The position numbers were made by a program, and so were the translations under genes. The notes below the pieces were generated by a model. The model did not search any database. It saw only the letters and a program-made list of their open reading frames with translations, and was not told the origin of the DNA. A stretch of 64,000 nt of DNA, taken from assembly GCA_023362775.1 (NCBI GenBank), contig JALMGJ010000008.1, positions 21,454,501 to 21,518,500 on the forward strand, in the 5' to 3' direction. Shown here piece by piece: positions 35,532 through 46,617 of this stretch (its first letter is position 1; every line of letters begins with the position of its first letter). This DNA is from Charina bottae (Eukaryota > Chordata > Lepidosauria > Squamata > Charinaidae).

Positions 35532-35820
35532 CTTTTAATATAAGGGGAGGGAGCAACTGTATTTAGTGATTTTTATAATGTGCCAATGGAATGACTTATA
35601 GAAATAATGTGATTTTGATTTAATATAGAGTAAGGGATTGGTTATGGAAAATTGTTGTATATCCTTGCTGTTAAAAGTCGGAAGTCACCTCTTATTGTAA
35701 TTTTAAAAATTTTCTCTGGTGTTTCTACATTTTTTTAGTTTTTTCTTTTTTTTCTTTGTAGTTTTTTGTTTTTCTGTAGTTATTATCTTTGCTTAATAAA
35801 ATTCTTTTAAATATATATAT
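34021..35820 (+). mobile_element. L1-like element (UTR, ORF1-like fragments, AT-rich 3' end)
   Basis: It starts with acttctggtggggacatggc, an L1-5'UTR-like opening, and has two ORF1-like helical frames (34725-34916, EEFKQSFSDFHRDFKQ; 34941-35159, WIDELKKLKGEIELQA) and an (AT)n at 35480-35529. It ends in a pyrimidine-rich UTR with aataaaattcttttaaa. No RT is present. It is followed directly by a truncated SINE (35838-36052), and the pair shares one target-site duplication (34006-34020 / 36053-36067, 14 of 15 identical). Confidence 0.7.
35480..35529. repeat. (AT)n microsatellite
   Basis: About 25 AT units inside the L1-like element. Confidence 0.97.
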
Positions 35821-35837
35821 ATTTATATATTTTTATA

Positions 35838-36052
35838 GAATCCAGGAGACTGAGAGTTCTAGTCCCACCTCAGGCATGAAAGCCAGCTGGGTGACCTTGG
35901 GCCAGTCACTCTCTCTCAGCCCAACTCACCTCACAGGGTTGTTGTTGTGGGGAAAACAGGAGGAGGAAGGAGTATGAGATATATTCACCACCTTGAGTTA
36001 TTTATGAAAATAATAAAGGCGGGATAAAAATTAAATAAATAAATAAATAAAT
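35838..36052 (+). mobile_element. 5'-truncated tRNA-derived SINE joined to an L1-like tail
   Basis: Starts mid-head at aatccaggagactgagagtt and continues normally through cacctcacagggttgttgtt to aataaaggcgggataaaaa and (AAAT)n. The missing ~40 bases of head and the shared flanking duplication point to a chimeric insertion with the preceding element, or a SINE inserted in its AT-rich tail. Confidence 0.8.
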
Positions 36053-36067
36053 AAATGTATTCCTTTG

Positions 36068-36904
36068 CTTATGGGTTCTGAGGGGTTTATTCTGAGATGT
36101 TTAATATGGATTATTTGTGCAGCAAACATTTGGAATCTGCAGGTTGAAGATTCTAGATATCCACTGGATGTACATTCCCTAAACTAGGCATTGTCCTCAA
36201 TGCTTCCAGCCTGATCACCTCCTTGGAGACTGGTTCCCTCATGTCATTAGAAAACTATACACAGAAACCTTCTAGCATTGCTGGAGCAACAAAATGCACA
36301 ATGATCATGTAATTTCTGACATTTCTAATAAACGTAATGAAATTATTATAGCAACAATTCTGCTGTGCTGGAGATTCACACTCTTAAATTCCTTACATTC
36401 TAGAAATGGAATGGCCCAAGGAAGAAAGCAATAAAAACAGAGGAAAAATGCTTAAAGGTGCAGAATTCTAGCTATGGGTCCTCAAGGAAGGCTTGTCACA
36501 AAAAACTGCCAGAGTGCTGTCAAAATTACTTGAAAAGAAAAAAAAAATACCACAATGGTAGTCAGCATGTCTTGAAGTAATAAGATATGAAATAAATTGT
36601 CAAATGAGATGACAAACTCTACTGTCATGTCCAAAGTAAAGCAAAATATGTAGTGTTAATTACTCAGACATCCCAAGTTTAAGAATGCATATATATCTAA
36701 TGATGTGTATGTTGGGATAAATTAGATAGAAAAAAATAGAATGCACTCTGAAAAAAAGATGTTATGAACCATCCCACTTCCTTTCCAAATAAGAATACCC
36801 AGTAATACAAGGGGTTCAGGACAAATGAAACTAGGAAAATAACGAAGTATAAAGCATTACTACAGACAACATCTAGAGAAATAAAAGACTCAACAAACAA
36901 ACTA
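36068..36904. other. Intron, nothing recognised
   Basis: No exon or repeat recognised; the reverse-strand frame at 36697-36900 is unsupported. Confidence 0.5.
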
Positions 36905-37134
36905 GACCAGTTTGGTCTAGTGGTTAAGGCACCAGGCTAGAATCCAGGAGACTGTGAGTTCTAGTCCCGCCTTAGGCATGAAAGCCGGCTGGGAGACTTT
37001 GGGCCAGTCACTCACTCTCTCAGCCCAACTCACCTCAGGGTTGTTGTTGTGGGGAAACGAGGAGGAGGAAGGAGTATTAGGTATGTTCCTCACGTGGAGT
37101 TATTCATAAAAATAATAAAGGTGTGATAAAAAAT
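36905..37134 (+). mobile_element. tRNA-derived SINE (GGCGGGAT-tail type)
   Basis: Head gaccagtttggtctagtggt, box-B-like gagttctagtcccgcc, cctcagggttgttgttgtgg, tail aataaaggtgtgataaaaa. It is slightly more diverged than the 18841 copy. Confidence 0.86.
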
Positions 37135-38902
37135 CTAAAAACAACAGCAGCAAAGCCTGCAGTTAACAAATCAATAGATTAAGGCTGAAGACTTTAAAGG
37201 AGGGCTACTCCCTGACTCAAAAGAAACTGATTTTGAAAATGTCTACCAAGGATGTATGGAACCTACATTTTTTTTAAACATGGACCCTCATTAAGAAACA
37301 TCAGTTATGGGAAAGCTATTCTTTCATCCACTTTGCAAATTAAAGTGGCCCCTGGCATTGATTACTTTTCAGGGATGATCTACCCAACAAGCTTCAAAAG
37401 CTGTTAAGAGGCTGTGAATCTGGTCCTCAGCAGCAACTTTCATAGAGGTATCTAGTTTTAAAAGTAAATGCGTTATGAACTCCCAATGCCCTTTATACAG
37501 TCTGATGGAATTTAAACAGCCTGCATGCTTTATGAACACAATGGACTTTGCTGCCAGAATAATTTTATAGCTGCTATCAGCCATCAGTACGTGCAGCATA
37601 AACCAATTCCACATAAATGTGCACATTTTAGGAATTTACCAGATGAACTTTTTTAGCACAAAAGCTCTTCTATTTCCTGTAAATAGAGTTAGCAAAGAAC
37701 AGCTTTCCCAGTAGGTCTTAGAGTATGAATTATGTGGAAGGTTATAGTGCTTGAGAAAAACTGAAATGTTCGCAAATGGTAATGTGTATGTTATACTTTT
37801 TTGATATACACTACTGAAAAAAGCAAGAAACTTGACATATTTCTCTTCATATTATTGTACCTTGAATGCCACTTTCGTCCTAATGGTACAGACATTAAGT
37901 TCATCATTAATTTCCATACAATACCATGTGCCTAAAATTAGGCTTCATTTCCCCCCCTAGAAATACCACTAACACATTTACTCTTTAAATATAAAAGGTG
38001 AATAACAACAATAATTGTTTTATGTAGTACAAATATAAAAAAAGGGATTCTGTTCAGTTTTTTTCAGCTCATAATGGGGATACATTCAGACTGGGAAATA
38101 CTATCTACAAAAGCTACTAATACTTCCAAATGTTTGACTTGTTCCTACAAACTTACATATTAGTCATTTGTAAAATGTGGGAAATCGGTGGTGATAGTGG
38201 TTGGAAAAGGGAACCACACAGCTCCCTGTCTGCTTGCCTGAACTAGATTCTCACTTGGTAGAGCATATTCAATGACCATGAATGATTGCGCAATTAGCCA
38301 TATACTTGAAACCAGAATGCTTCCTGGCCATGGCCTCAGGATCCATGTAGTTGTTAGAATGGCTGAAAAATGGATGCACCTGAAGGTTTTAGTCTAATGT
38401 GAAATCCTGATTATGTAGACTTTTAATTATAGCGAAACCCATATAAATATATAGACATGTTGTAGACATGAAAAGGATATTTTATTGCAGCCTAGTAATA
38501 ATATATGAACACTGAAGGTACAGCCAGAGAGACATGCTAATGTTGACTTGAATGCATGAACAATTATCCCCGGTTATTTACTTAACACAAATAGCACTAA
38601 AATAATTCCCATGTTATATTAACTTGTAGCCTGTTGTTTTAAGAAAAAGAAACCAATGGAACAATGTTTAGTAGTTTGCCAGTTTCCAATTATTAGAATA
38701 TTTCTAATAAATGTTATGAATTCATTAGTATCAACATTTCAATGTGTTTACAAAAACAGTTTAACTCAAGTTTTCAGAAACAAATGCTACTGTTAGGATA
38801 GTGTTAAAATACAGAAAAAAATTATCTCTAGAATAAAAAAAATTCTATTAAGCCACACTTGGGAGAAAATCTGTCCAGTCCATAGATATGTATAGAACTT
38901 TG
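37135..38902. other. Intron, nothing recognised
   Basis: No exon or recognisable element in about 1.8 kb. The frame at 37369-37626 on the reverse strand is unsupported. Confidence 0.5.
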
Positions 38903-39044
38903 CTGCTCTCTTTCAGCCCAGTTTACCTCATAGGGTTGTTGCTGTGAAGCAAATGTGAGGATCAATGTTATGTGCACTCCCTTGTGCTCTTGAATGAAAG
39001 CAGGGTATAAAACAAACAAACAAACAAACAAACAAATAAGCAAA
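38903..39044 (+). mobile_element. 5'-truncated, diverged SINE fragment
   Basis: ctctctttcagcccagttta, cctcatagggttgttgctgt and tgaaagcagggtataaaaca followed by (CAAA)n correspond to the 3' half of the GGCGGGAT-tail SINE. Confidence 0.65.
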
Positions 39045-39728
39045 CATAGTTCAAGCCATTTGACCTTCCCTTCCAAATGGAGCCTAAGATCTGCTCCATA
39101 CAATTTCAAAACCCTCCAGAACAGTGTGAGAAATGGCATGAAGTGTTGCCAAGTAGAATGGTTTTCTCTTTATCCTGCTAAATGTGTTGTGCAAACAGGG
39201 CCAAATTGTAAAAAAAAACCTTGCTTATATGTTGCTTTAAATCAGTTTGAGTGTCTGTCAGATGCACTCATTCTACTCTAAGCCGTATAACTCCAGTTGA
39301 AGAAGTAAAGAAATTCCGAGTGTGAGTGACAAAACAGCAACTCTTTATTTTGTAGTTTATTTATTTGATACTCATTATTCTATACCATTAAAATAATTCA
39401 TTTATAACCTGGAGTTTGTAGAAGAGTGATGGCAGGTTTTCCTGAGACTATCTAATGTCATTTCAATCATGTCTATTGTTTCAAAAGTAAGTGCTGACAT
39501 CATTGGCTTAAAGTAATAACAAGAAGAACAATAAGGGTAATTATTAAATAAACTCAAGGAACTATGGAGATTAGTTCAAGATTATTACATTTTGAATAAC
39601 ATTTACAAGTATTAGTCAAAAGTAAAACTTCCCTTCCAATTAGTCAATATTTTCTTATTCCTATTAGTCAATATTTCTTAAATATATGGTCAGCAATTGT
39701 CTTTGTTCAAATAATTTAAACTACTTAC
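39045..39728. other. Intron, nothing recognised
   Basis: AT-rich sequence leading to the splice donor at 39728; no element called. Confidence 0.5.
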
Positions 39729-39857
39729 TGGATTGAGAACTACTGTGAAAAATAATTCCCCGCCCTGTATACTTTTGTTTAGTTCTTTTGGACCACCAGG
39801 ATACTCCTTGTAGAAAATTGTATGAGTAAAAAGACCACAGGTTTGTCGAGGAAGAAC
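39729..39857 (-). CDS. NDST3: NDST3 exon (residues ~471-513)
   Basis: 43 codons: [43 protein letters not shown]. The acceptor is tctacag and the donor is CCA/gtaagt. This is part of the N-deacetylase region, which removes acetyl groups from GlcNAc of heparan sulfate before N-sulfation in the Golgi. The FFTVVLNP form fits NDST3. It was found by translating the minus strand; no long frame marks it. Confidence 0.96.
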
Positions 39858-40639
39858 CTGTAGAAGATTATATACAATAGTAAAGGAAGGGAAAAATAGT
39901 GTGTTGTCTAGCCTAGGATAAGCAACTCTTATTTTAGTTTAGAAATAGTTAATTCTCCTTTATAAGAGTTATCTATATTTTACAAATTTAACTAGTATTT
40001 TAATTTTCTTTCATGAATATGAAACCACACAAAATAAACTGCACATTTGTCAGGAAGAATGACCACTTACATGCCATTAAAAGAGAGGGAAAGAAAAGGA
40101 AACACCATCCAAAAATATGGTATAGATATGCATATATGTTAATATATACATGCAGCTGCCAATTTAAAAATAATTGTTGGACTTTTAAATAGAAATAAAA
40201 TAAATTCCAGAATATTATATTTAGGTGACATGTTTGCCTGCACTGTCCAATTACTATCCCTTGATGGGCAACTTCAAAGCCCTTGTTGCTTTCTCTTTTT
40301 TCTGCCCCTTTATCTTGATATTGGACTTGGAAGAAATAACCTTTCAAATAAATGATCACTTCAAAATGATGTCTATCTGATTGCCAGTATAACAACTCTT
40401 CAAATATAGGATCCTTCTGAACAGCATACTATTGTCTGTCAGTTTTATTAAAGAACTGTTCACTATAAAGTACATGAGGCCACCACACTATTCCATAACA
40501 GCATGACAATAGGTTCAGTGGAAATGTAGCATTTTTACAGAGTACCTATGTGAAGAGATGTGGTAGATTTTCTGTATACCCAATAATTTATTTTTTAAAA
40601 CAATTCTTTAGAATTGTTTAGAAATGTTTTAGTTGCACA
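39858..40639. other. NDST3 intron, nothing recognised
   Basis: No exon or element recognised. The reverse frame at 40000-40395 is unsupported. Confidence 0.5.
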
Positions 40640-41077
40640 TAAAAAGTAAAAGTGTAGAGAAACAAGCCTTGTTGATGGAAAATCAGCATGAATCCCACCA
40701 AAGGAAATACTGACTCATTAGCTTTCTAGAGATCTTTGACAGTGTCAACTGGCATATGGATCCTTTCAATGTTATGTGCCTGGATTTTCAAAAGCCTTTG
40801 ACTAAGTTCCTCATCAAAGGCACTTAAATATACTTATAGACCTTCCTGAAAATATTCCTGCTGCCAGAAGGTTGCTGTCTGGTAAGCGGGAAGGTAGTCT
40901 TCTACTATGGGATTCCTAAGCTCCCTAAGGAGATGCAGTTGGCCTCCACTCTGAAATTATTTAAGAAAATGGTAAAAACGTATCTTTTTAATGAAGTTTT
41001 TAAAAAACTTTAATTACACTGATTTTATTATTACATTTTATGTTATTTTTAATTTGTTGTTAGCTACCCTAGTGTTT
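40640..41077 (+). mobile_element. CR1-like LINE fragments
   Basis: 40740-40830 resembles a CR1 RT segment (CAWIFKSL and FSKAFD-like in shifted frames). 40890-41010 reads GFPKLPKEMQLASTLKLF, then KKMVKTYLFNEVF, a LINE C-terminal segment, followed by an AT-rich 3' UTR. The tail gaaaggtggcatataaatgt at 41441-41460 lies beyond the hAT insertion, which splits the LINE. Confidence 0.45.
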
Positions 41078-41085
41078 GTATAAAC

Positions 41086-41430
41086 CATAGCTTTCCAAAC
41101 TGTGTGTCGGGACACGTTAGTGTGTCGGCTGCAGTGTTTGGGTATGTCGCGGCTGCTGCTGCCTCTAATCCCTGCCAGGATTCCACGCAGATCCTAGTGC
41201 CTGCCTTGTGCCTTGCTGCCTCCAAACCTGCCCTGCCAGGATTCCACGTAGGTCCTAGTGCCTGCCTTGTGCCTTGCTGCCTCCAAACCTGCTGTGATTC
41301 CACACAGGTGCCTGCTTTGTGCCCTGCTGTAAGAATGTGTCGCGAAATGATGCCTTGCTGTAAGAGTGTGTCGCGAAATGATGCATGTCTAAAAAGTGTG
41401 TCACCAACATGAAAAGTTTGGAAAGCTCTG
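41086..41430. mobile_element. Non-autonomous hAT element, 345 bp
   Basis: Flanked by a perfect 8-bp duplication, GTATAAAC, at 41078-41085 and 41431-41438. Termini are catagctttccaaactgtg and cagtttggaaagctctg-type (here aaaagtttggaaagctctg). The 8-bp duplication and CAGAG...CTCTG-like ends are diagnostic of hAT transposons. The interior has ~60-base imperfect tandem units (ccaggattccac...ccttgctgcctccaaacc). No transposase; the frames read across it are spurious. Confidence 0.88.
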
Positions 41431-41589
41431 GTATAAACAGAAAGGTGGCATATAAATGTAATAACGAACAAACAAATTAAAGCGAAGATTACCAAAGATT
41501 TTTGGGTAACTAACTGGGTAGGAAGAAACAACAACAAAGAGTAGGAATAAATCAGCAATTTTCTCAATGGAAGCAAATATTGATTCCCC

Positions 41590-42215
41590 AAGGTTCTGGA
41601 CTGGGACTGACGCTTTTTAAATTAATTTAGGATTAAACAGGGAGCAGGCCAAATTTGTAGATAATGGCAAACTGTCCAGGATAATAAATACCAAACATGT
41701 TCCAGAAGGAGCTCTTTAAGAAGGTGAATGGTGAACCAAGTGAAGTTCATTTAAGTGTAAATGATACATATTGGGACAAAACTCCCTAATTCCAAATACA
41801 TACTGATGTGATATGTAAATAACCAGGAAAAAGACCTTGAGGTCATAGTGGATAGCTCAACAAAGATGCTGACACTGTGTGTGGCTGTTGTGAAAAACAG
41901 AAATTCCATGATTCCATGGTAGGGATAATTAAGAATGGGGATGAACATAAAACTGCCAACACTGTAACGCCCTTGTGTAATTCTATGCTACATCCCCATC
42001 TGAAATACTGTTCTGGTTATCACATTTGAAAAAGGATATAACAGAACTGGAAATGGTACAGAACCCAGCAACGATTTTGTTATGAAAAAACATGGAAACA
42101 ACTAGGATTATTCAGCCTGGGAAACGGTGACTGGAAGTGGGTGGGAACATGATTTAAGTTGTATAAAATCATGTACAGCATAGAGAAAGTGGACAAAGCC
42201 TCATAGAAAGATAAG
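41590..42215 (+). mobile_element. CR1-like LINE fragment
   Basis: Broken frames carry EKDLEVIVDSSTKM (41830-41870), LLHPHLKYCSGYHI (41988-42030) and QLGLFSLGNGDW (42098-42135), matching the order of CR1 ORF2 after the RT domain (KDLGVLVDSxLxM, RPHLEYCVQFW, LGLFSLEKRRL). Many stops. Confidence 0.65.
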
Positions 42216-42217
42216 GG

Positions 42218-42612
42218 CAATTTACCTGATATAGTTTTGAAAGACATCTGCGAAATAAATCAGGATTGTTTTTTGCAGCACCATAGAAATTAACCAGTAC
42301 CACATGAAAATCATCTTTTAAAAAAGATGGTTTTAATAAACTGTCCCTTGTTATTCAAATATTCTTGGACCATAACCATATTAATACATTTATTAAATAA
42401 AATAATAATTCAAGCACTTTTAGTACTATTACCATGAAAATAGGATAAGCCCATACAACCAATTTCAGACAGAAAAGATTTTTCATGTAAAATATGAATG
42501 TCATGTAGAAATATTGCATCAACATTATATCTACCTATCACTTTAAATAACTTTCTATGCTTGACAATATTTTGCATACTTTTAACATTCCAACTCAATA
42601 TCCTAAACACTG
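42218..42612 (-). mobile_element. L1 ORF2 endonuclease-domain remnant
   Basis: The minus strand from ~42612 reads FRILSWNVKSMQNIVKHRKL, FKVIGRYNVDAIFLHDIHIL and FHGNSTKSA, matching the start of L1 ORF2 (apurinic-like endonuclease: the Asn of SWNV is kept, while the catalytic Glu of LQETH is replaced). A later block near 42240-42320 reads VVLVNFYGAAKNNPDLFRR. It is inactive. Confidence 0.7.
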
Positions 42613-42659
42613 ATATGTAATAAACTAAAACATATACATATATAGACTCACATCTAAAC

Positions 42660-42794
42660 CAAGGTTTCTCAACCTTGGCAACTTTAAGATGTGTGGACTT
42701 CAACTCCCAGAATTCCCCAGCCAGCATGGTTGGCTGGGGAATTCTGGGAGTTGAAGTCCACACATCTTAAAGTTGCCAAGGTTGAGAGACCCTG
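42660..42794. mobile_element. Palindromic hAT MITE, 135 bp
   Basis: A near-perfect palindrome. The left arm (ctcaaccttggcaactttaa, gatgtgtggacttcaactcc, cagaattccccagccagc) is mirrored by the right arm. It is flanked by a perfect 8-bp duplication ATCTAAAC (42652-42659 and 42795-42802), so it belongs with hAT elements. Each arm contains acttcaactcccagaattc, close to the ZNF143/STAF consensus. It inserted beside or within an L1 remnant. Confidence 0.9.
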
Positions 42795-42934
42795 ATCTAA
42801 ACAACAATGTCATCAAACATATTTCTAGCAGCAATGAAATATTTAGAAGGGTCTCTGAATTTGATCTCATGGCACCAGCCCATCAATGAACAGGCAGTTT
42901 AGACAGTTGTTCCCACCTCCAGCACCTTCATTTC

Positions 42935-43047
42935 ATATTTCATATTTTTATTTAATCTATTTTATTGTAAACCGCCCAGAGTTCCCCATTGGGGGAGATG
43001 GGCGGTCATATTAATTAATTAATTAATTAATTAATTAATTAATTAAA
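42935..43047 (+). mobile_element. LINE 3' tail with (TTAA)n microsatellite
   Basis: taaaccgcccagagttcccc and gggggagatgggcggtcata are followed by a pure (TTAA)n run at 43011-43047. This is a 5'-truncated CR1/L2-like end. Confidence 0.85.
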
Positions 43048-43317
43048 TTTGAGTACAGAATAAATGGTTATTTAAAAGAGATCAGCTCTAGCTGATTCTC
43101 AGCAATAATAGCTGCATTTTGACAAGTTTAAAAATTTCAAACCATCTTTGAACCCATTTTAACATAAAGTAAATTATAACCTAGTTGTAGGGCGCAATAA
43201 ACTAAGAGTAGCCATTCAGATAATGTGAACATTTGGTATGGGGACCTTTTCTTACACATTTTTCTTTTGTGGATGACAGTAATCAGAGAACTCACGATCA
43301 GAAAAAACATAGCTCAC

Positions 43318-43503
43318 CATGATGTTCTTGTGAACGAAACCCCTTCTGTACCGTGCAGGTTTTAGATGTGGATATTCTTCTGTACTGGTGATTTTGATAT
43401 TCCAGACTTTCTTCCAGGCATCATAAAGTTGAACATGAACAGGATAGACACCAGAATGATGTGGAGCCACAGCATATCCCATATCAGTTGGAATGCCATG
43501 TTC
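43318..43503 (-). CDS. NDST3: NDST3 exon (residues ~409-470)
   Basis: 62 codons: [62 protein letters not shown]. It belongs to the N-deacetylase region; the His-rich [11 protein letters not shown] segment is invariant in the family. The acceptor is ctgtttcag and the donor is ATG/gtgagc. KVWNIKITS and HKNIM are diagnostic for NDST3 relative to NDST1/2/4 as I recall them. Confidence 0.97.
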
Positions 43504-45559
43504 CTGAAACAGAGAAAAATAATATCCTATGAAGCACAGGAACCAGTGTCCTCATACATACAGATGAGCTTATTCACACAATGTGGTTATCCAGCTCAGT
43601 TAAAATACCTAGTGCTTTAACATGCTAAGCTTCTTTTGCATTAATCTTGGCTTCTTGGAGGGCAGTTATTTGTGCCTAGACCATTTGATTACTTTATTCC
43701 AGCAAACCTGGAATTTGAGTAAATGCAGAATCATGTTAAGCATATTATGTAAGCATCTAAAGTGCTGTTTCTTATATCCTTCTTTCAGTTCTAGTGCCGG
43801 TGGTAAAATTATATAAACAGATACCTATATGTACAGACAGCTATTCAAATCCATTAGAAAAAAAGCAGTAGTTCTTAACATTTCTTAGTATCAGTCAAAA
43901 GTGACCAAATAGTAAGCTCACTTTTTCCAACTGAATAGTTTTTGTTGCATGAACTGTGATGGGTATATTATCTTCATGCAAAGAAACATGATACATGCAG
44001 AGAGACTTATGATTAGGCAGACAGCCAGGCAGCCAGGCCTAAAATTAAAAGGAAAGATATCAATATTATGTAAAATTGTTTAAAATCAATTTATTTATTT
44101 ATCCAAAAATGCAGAACACATGTGTTATGTGTGATAATATTAGCAGATATTGATCTTATTTTGGTTTTTTAAAATATGTTCAGAATAGGAGACATGAGAG
44201 ATTCCAAAACCTGCAACAAATGTTAACCTGATTTATTTCAGTTAGATACTTTATTTTATGTAGTGTCCTTGAATATGTAGTTTAGTACACTTCCTGTTTT
44301 ATCTAGGATGTGGTGCAATATTTTATAGGTCTTTCTGTTTCCTTTTCTCTAGCCCAGGAGCTTAATTTGGTTCCAATTCAACAAGCATGCAAGCCAAATT
44401 TCTCTTTTGATGTGATAATAAGAAATAATAAAATTTTTATAGATGTTTTCTTTCAAAACATCTATCTGCTAATATGCAAAGCCCCCCTCCTGGGACCATC
44501 TTGTTAATTTAAATAGACTTATGTAGTTTATTTTTAAATCCTGGTTGAACACTCAGTTGCCCTGATAATGGCAAATCCTTTCCCACTGTAAGGCATATGC
44601 TTTAAAGCTTAAAATGCAGGCTCCAGCACAATTTTAAATTCTCTTTTTGTTTCACTAAATTCAGTTTAGATTTCCTTTGGTGTTGCGTCTGCAAATGCAA
44701 TGCAGTTTTAAAATCTCTGCTTTAAAGTTAAATTCCTAATATGTGCTCGGAGAAGATACTAATTGGCACTGAGCGCTTCTTCTTGATGCTTCTGTTGATG
44801 AACAGAAATACAAGATTTATGAAGGAACATTATTTGCGGTGCAATAATCAATACAACTGTATTTCTAGATAACTCTCATTTTATGTGAATTACAGCAAGA
44901 GTAATATAGTGTAACACTATGCTTGTTTTTACAATTATTTTTTAAATTCCTCTCCCTGGTTCCAGTGGTTTGTGTGTGCAGAATGTTTTGGATGGGAACG
45001 CCAGCTTTGGACTGACGTTAGGGGGCAAAGCATTCTTAGGGCTTTTCAGAAAATTGAAGAGCTTTTGGTCTAGCTCAAGAAAATCTTGTTTGGAACCTTT
45101 TCCTAGCTGTAAAGAAGGCATTTATAAATACAATACAACTGTATTTCTACATAACTCCCATTATTGTTACTGCTAATGGCACTCCCCTCCACTGGATCTC
45201 CATCTGACCTCTTTGTATTGTTACTATATTTAAAATAATTTAATAGGGGTATATATTGCTATGGAAATAAATTGGAATGTATGGGAGCACTGAAGTAGCA
45301 CCTGGCTGCAACTTTTTACATTTTTTAAAATTTAGGATACATATGTTTACAAAATGGAGATCTCAATTTCCAGGTATAATTTAATAGCATCAAATTTACT
45401 TTCTAAGAACCAGGATTTTTGTCTGAATTTTCTTAGTTATTACAGAGGACTATATTCAATAAAATGTATGAATGTATCTATATTCTTTCCACAGAGAAAA
45501 TGACTATCATTTATACTTAAAATAATTAAAATGAGTATTTTCAGTGTTTTGTATATTGA
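43504..45559. other. NDST3 intron, no element recognised
   Basis: About 2 kb of intron. A 32-base imperfect direct repeat is present at 44849-44880 and 45131-45162 (see findings). No LINE or SINE was recognised. Confidence 0.5.
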
Positions 45560-45812
45560 TTGAGCTTGGGCTATGTGGCAGCACCTAACTGCCTTGGAAA
45601 AATCTGGAAAAACTATTCAGGATCAGACATGTTCAGTATTTGGACGACAGGCCACCAGGAAATACCACAGGTATAGGTTAGATTATGAATTTGAGTAAAC
45701 TCTGGGAGACAGTGGAGGACAGGAAAGCCTAGCGTGCTATGGTCCATGAGGTCACGAAGAGTCAGACACAACTAAACGACTGAACAACAACAAAACAACA
45801 ACATAGGTTACA
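45560..45812 (+). mobile_element. BovB-type 3' end (LINE end or BovB-tailed SINE)
   Basis: aaactctgggagacagtgga, ggacaggaaagcctagcgtg and the terminal ggtcacgaagagtcagacac, aactaaacgactgaacaaca match the familiar BovB 3' end (agtccatggggtcgcaaagagtc type), followed by a CAACAA-type tail. Confidence 0.7.
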
Positions 45813-45925
45813 TTGGGAAGTAAAAAAAAAAAAGCAAACATAGACTGTGTGACTTGTTTAACATGTATGTGAAGCCTGCATCTGTGCCTGATGATTCAAG
45901 CAATGCCATTATTGTTCCCCTATTA

Positions 45926-46234
45926 CAGGGCTTTCCAAAGTTTTCCCGCGGCGACACACCAACGGCTGTTGGTGTGCTGCCGTGGGAAAACCTGGAAGTG
46001 CCGCTGTTGCGGCAGCGTGCAAAAACCCGGAAGCGCTGCTGCCACTTTCAGTTTTTGCGCGCCGCCGTGGCTGCGGCGCTTTCGGATTTTTGCACACCGC
46101 CGCTGGTGTGTCGCCGCGGGAAAACCCGGAAGCGCTGATGGCGCGCCATTAGCGCTTCCGGGTTTTGACGTGACACATCTGGGCCCCGCAGGTGACACAC
46201 TTTTGTGTCGCGATACACAGTTTGGAAAGCTCTG
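45926..46234. mobile_element. Non-autonomous hAT element with GC-rich palindromic interior, 309 bp
   Basis: Perfect 8-bp duplication CCCTATTA (45918-45925 and 46235-46242). Termini cagggctttccaaag and cagtttggaaagctctg match those of the 41086 element, but the interior is unrelated: GC-rich, with repeated gggaaaacccggaagcgctg and ttttcccgcggcgacacacc in both orientations. The overlapping long frames on both strands here are composition artefacts. Confidence 0.88.
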
Positions 46235-46617
46235 CCCTATTATGTCTGGGAAAGTATTTGGCAAAATACTAACTGAAAGAGTAGAAAGATGAAAATGAAG
46301 AAATTTTTGGAAGTCCTGTGTCTTTATGTTGGACAGAGGACATACAGACATACTTTTGCTCTTCAGCCGGTCACTGAGCAATGTGTGACTATGAGAAAGA
46401 AAGTTTTCTTCATATTTGTGGATTCATAGAATATGATAAAGGGTAGAGACTTGAACTATGAAATGAGTTCTATAAATATGGAATGGAACATTGGTTTCTG
46501 AGTATAAGGGTGGTATATGATTGAAGTAAAGATAAATGAGGATAAATCAAATGCTTAGTGAATTATTCAACACTGAGCAAGGAATAAGACTAGAATATAT
46601 GAGATTCAATTGGTGGT

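Noticed and set aside
41064..41591. 175-residue reverse frame with repeated Gln/Ala-rich units
   Set aside because: The repeats are the tandem interior of a hAT element; the frame extends by chance into flanks.
45891..46381. Overlapping long frames on both strands (133 and 152 residues)
   Set aside because: They arise from the GC-rich palindromic interior of a non-autonomous hAT element bounded by an 8-bp duplication.
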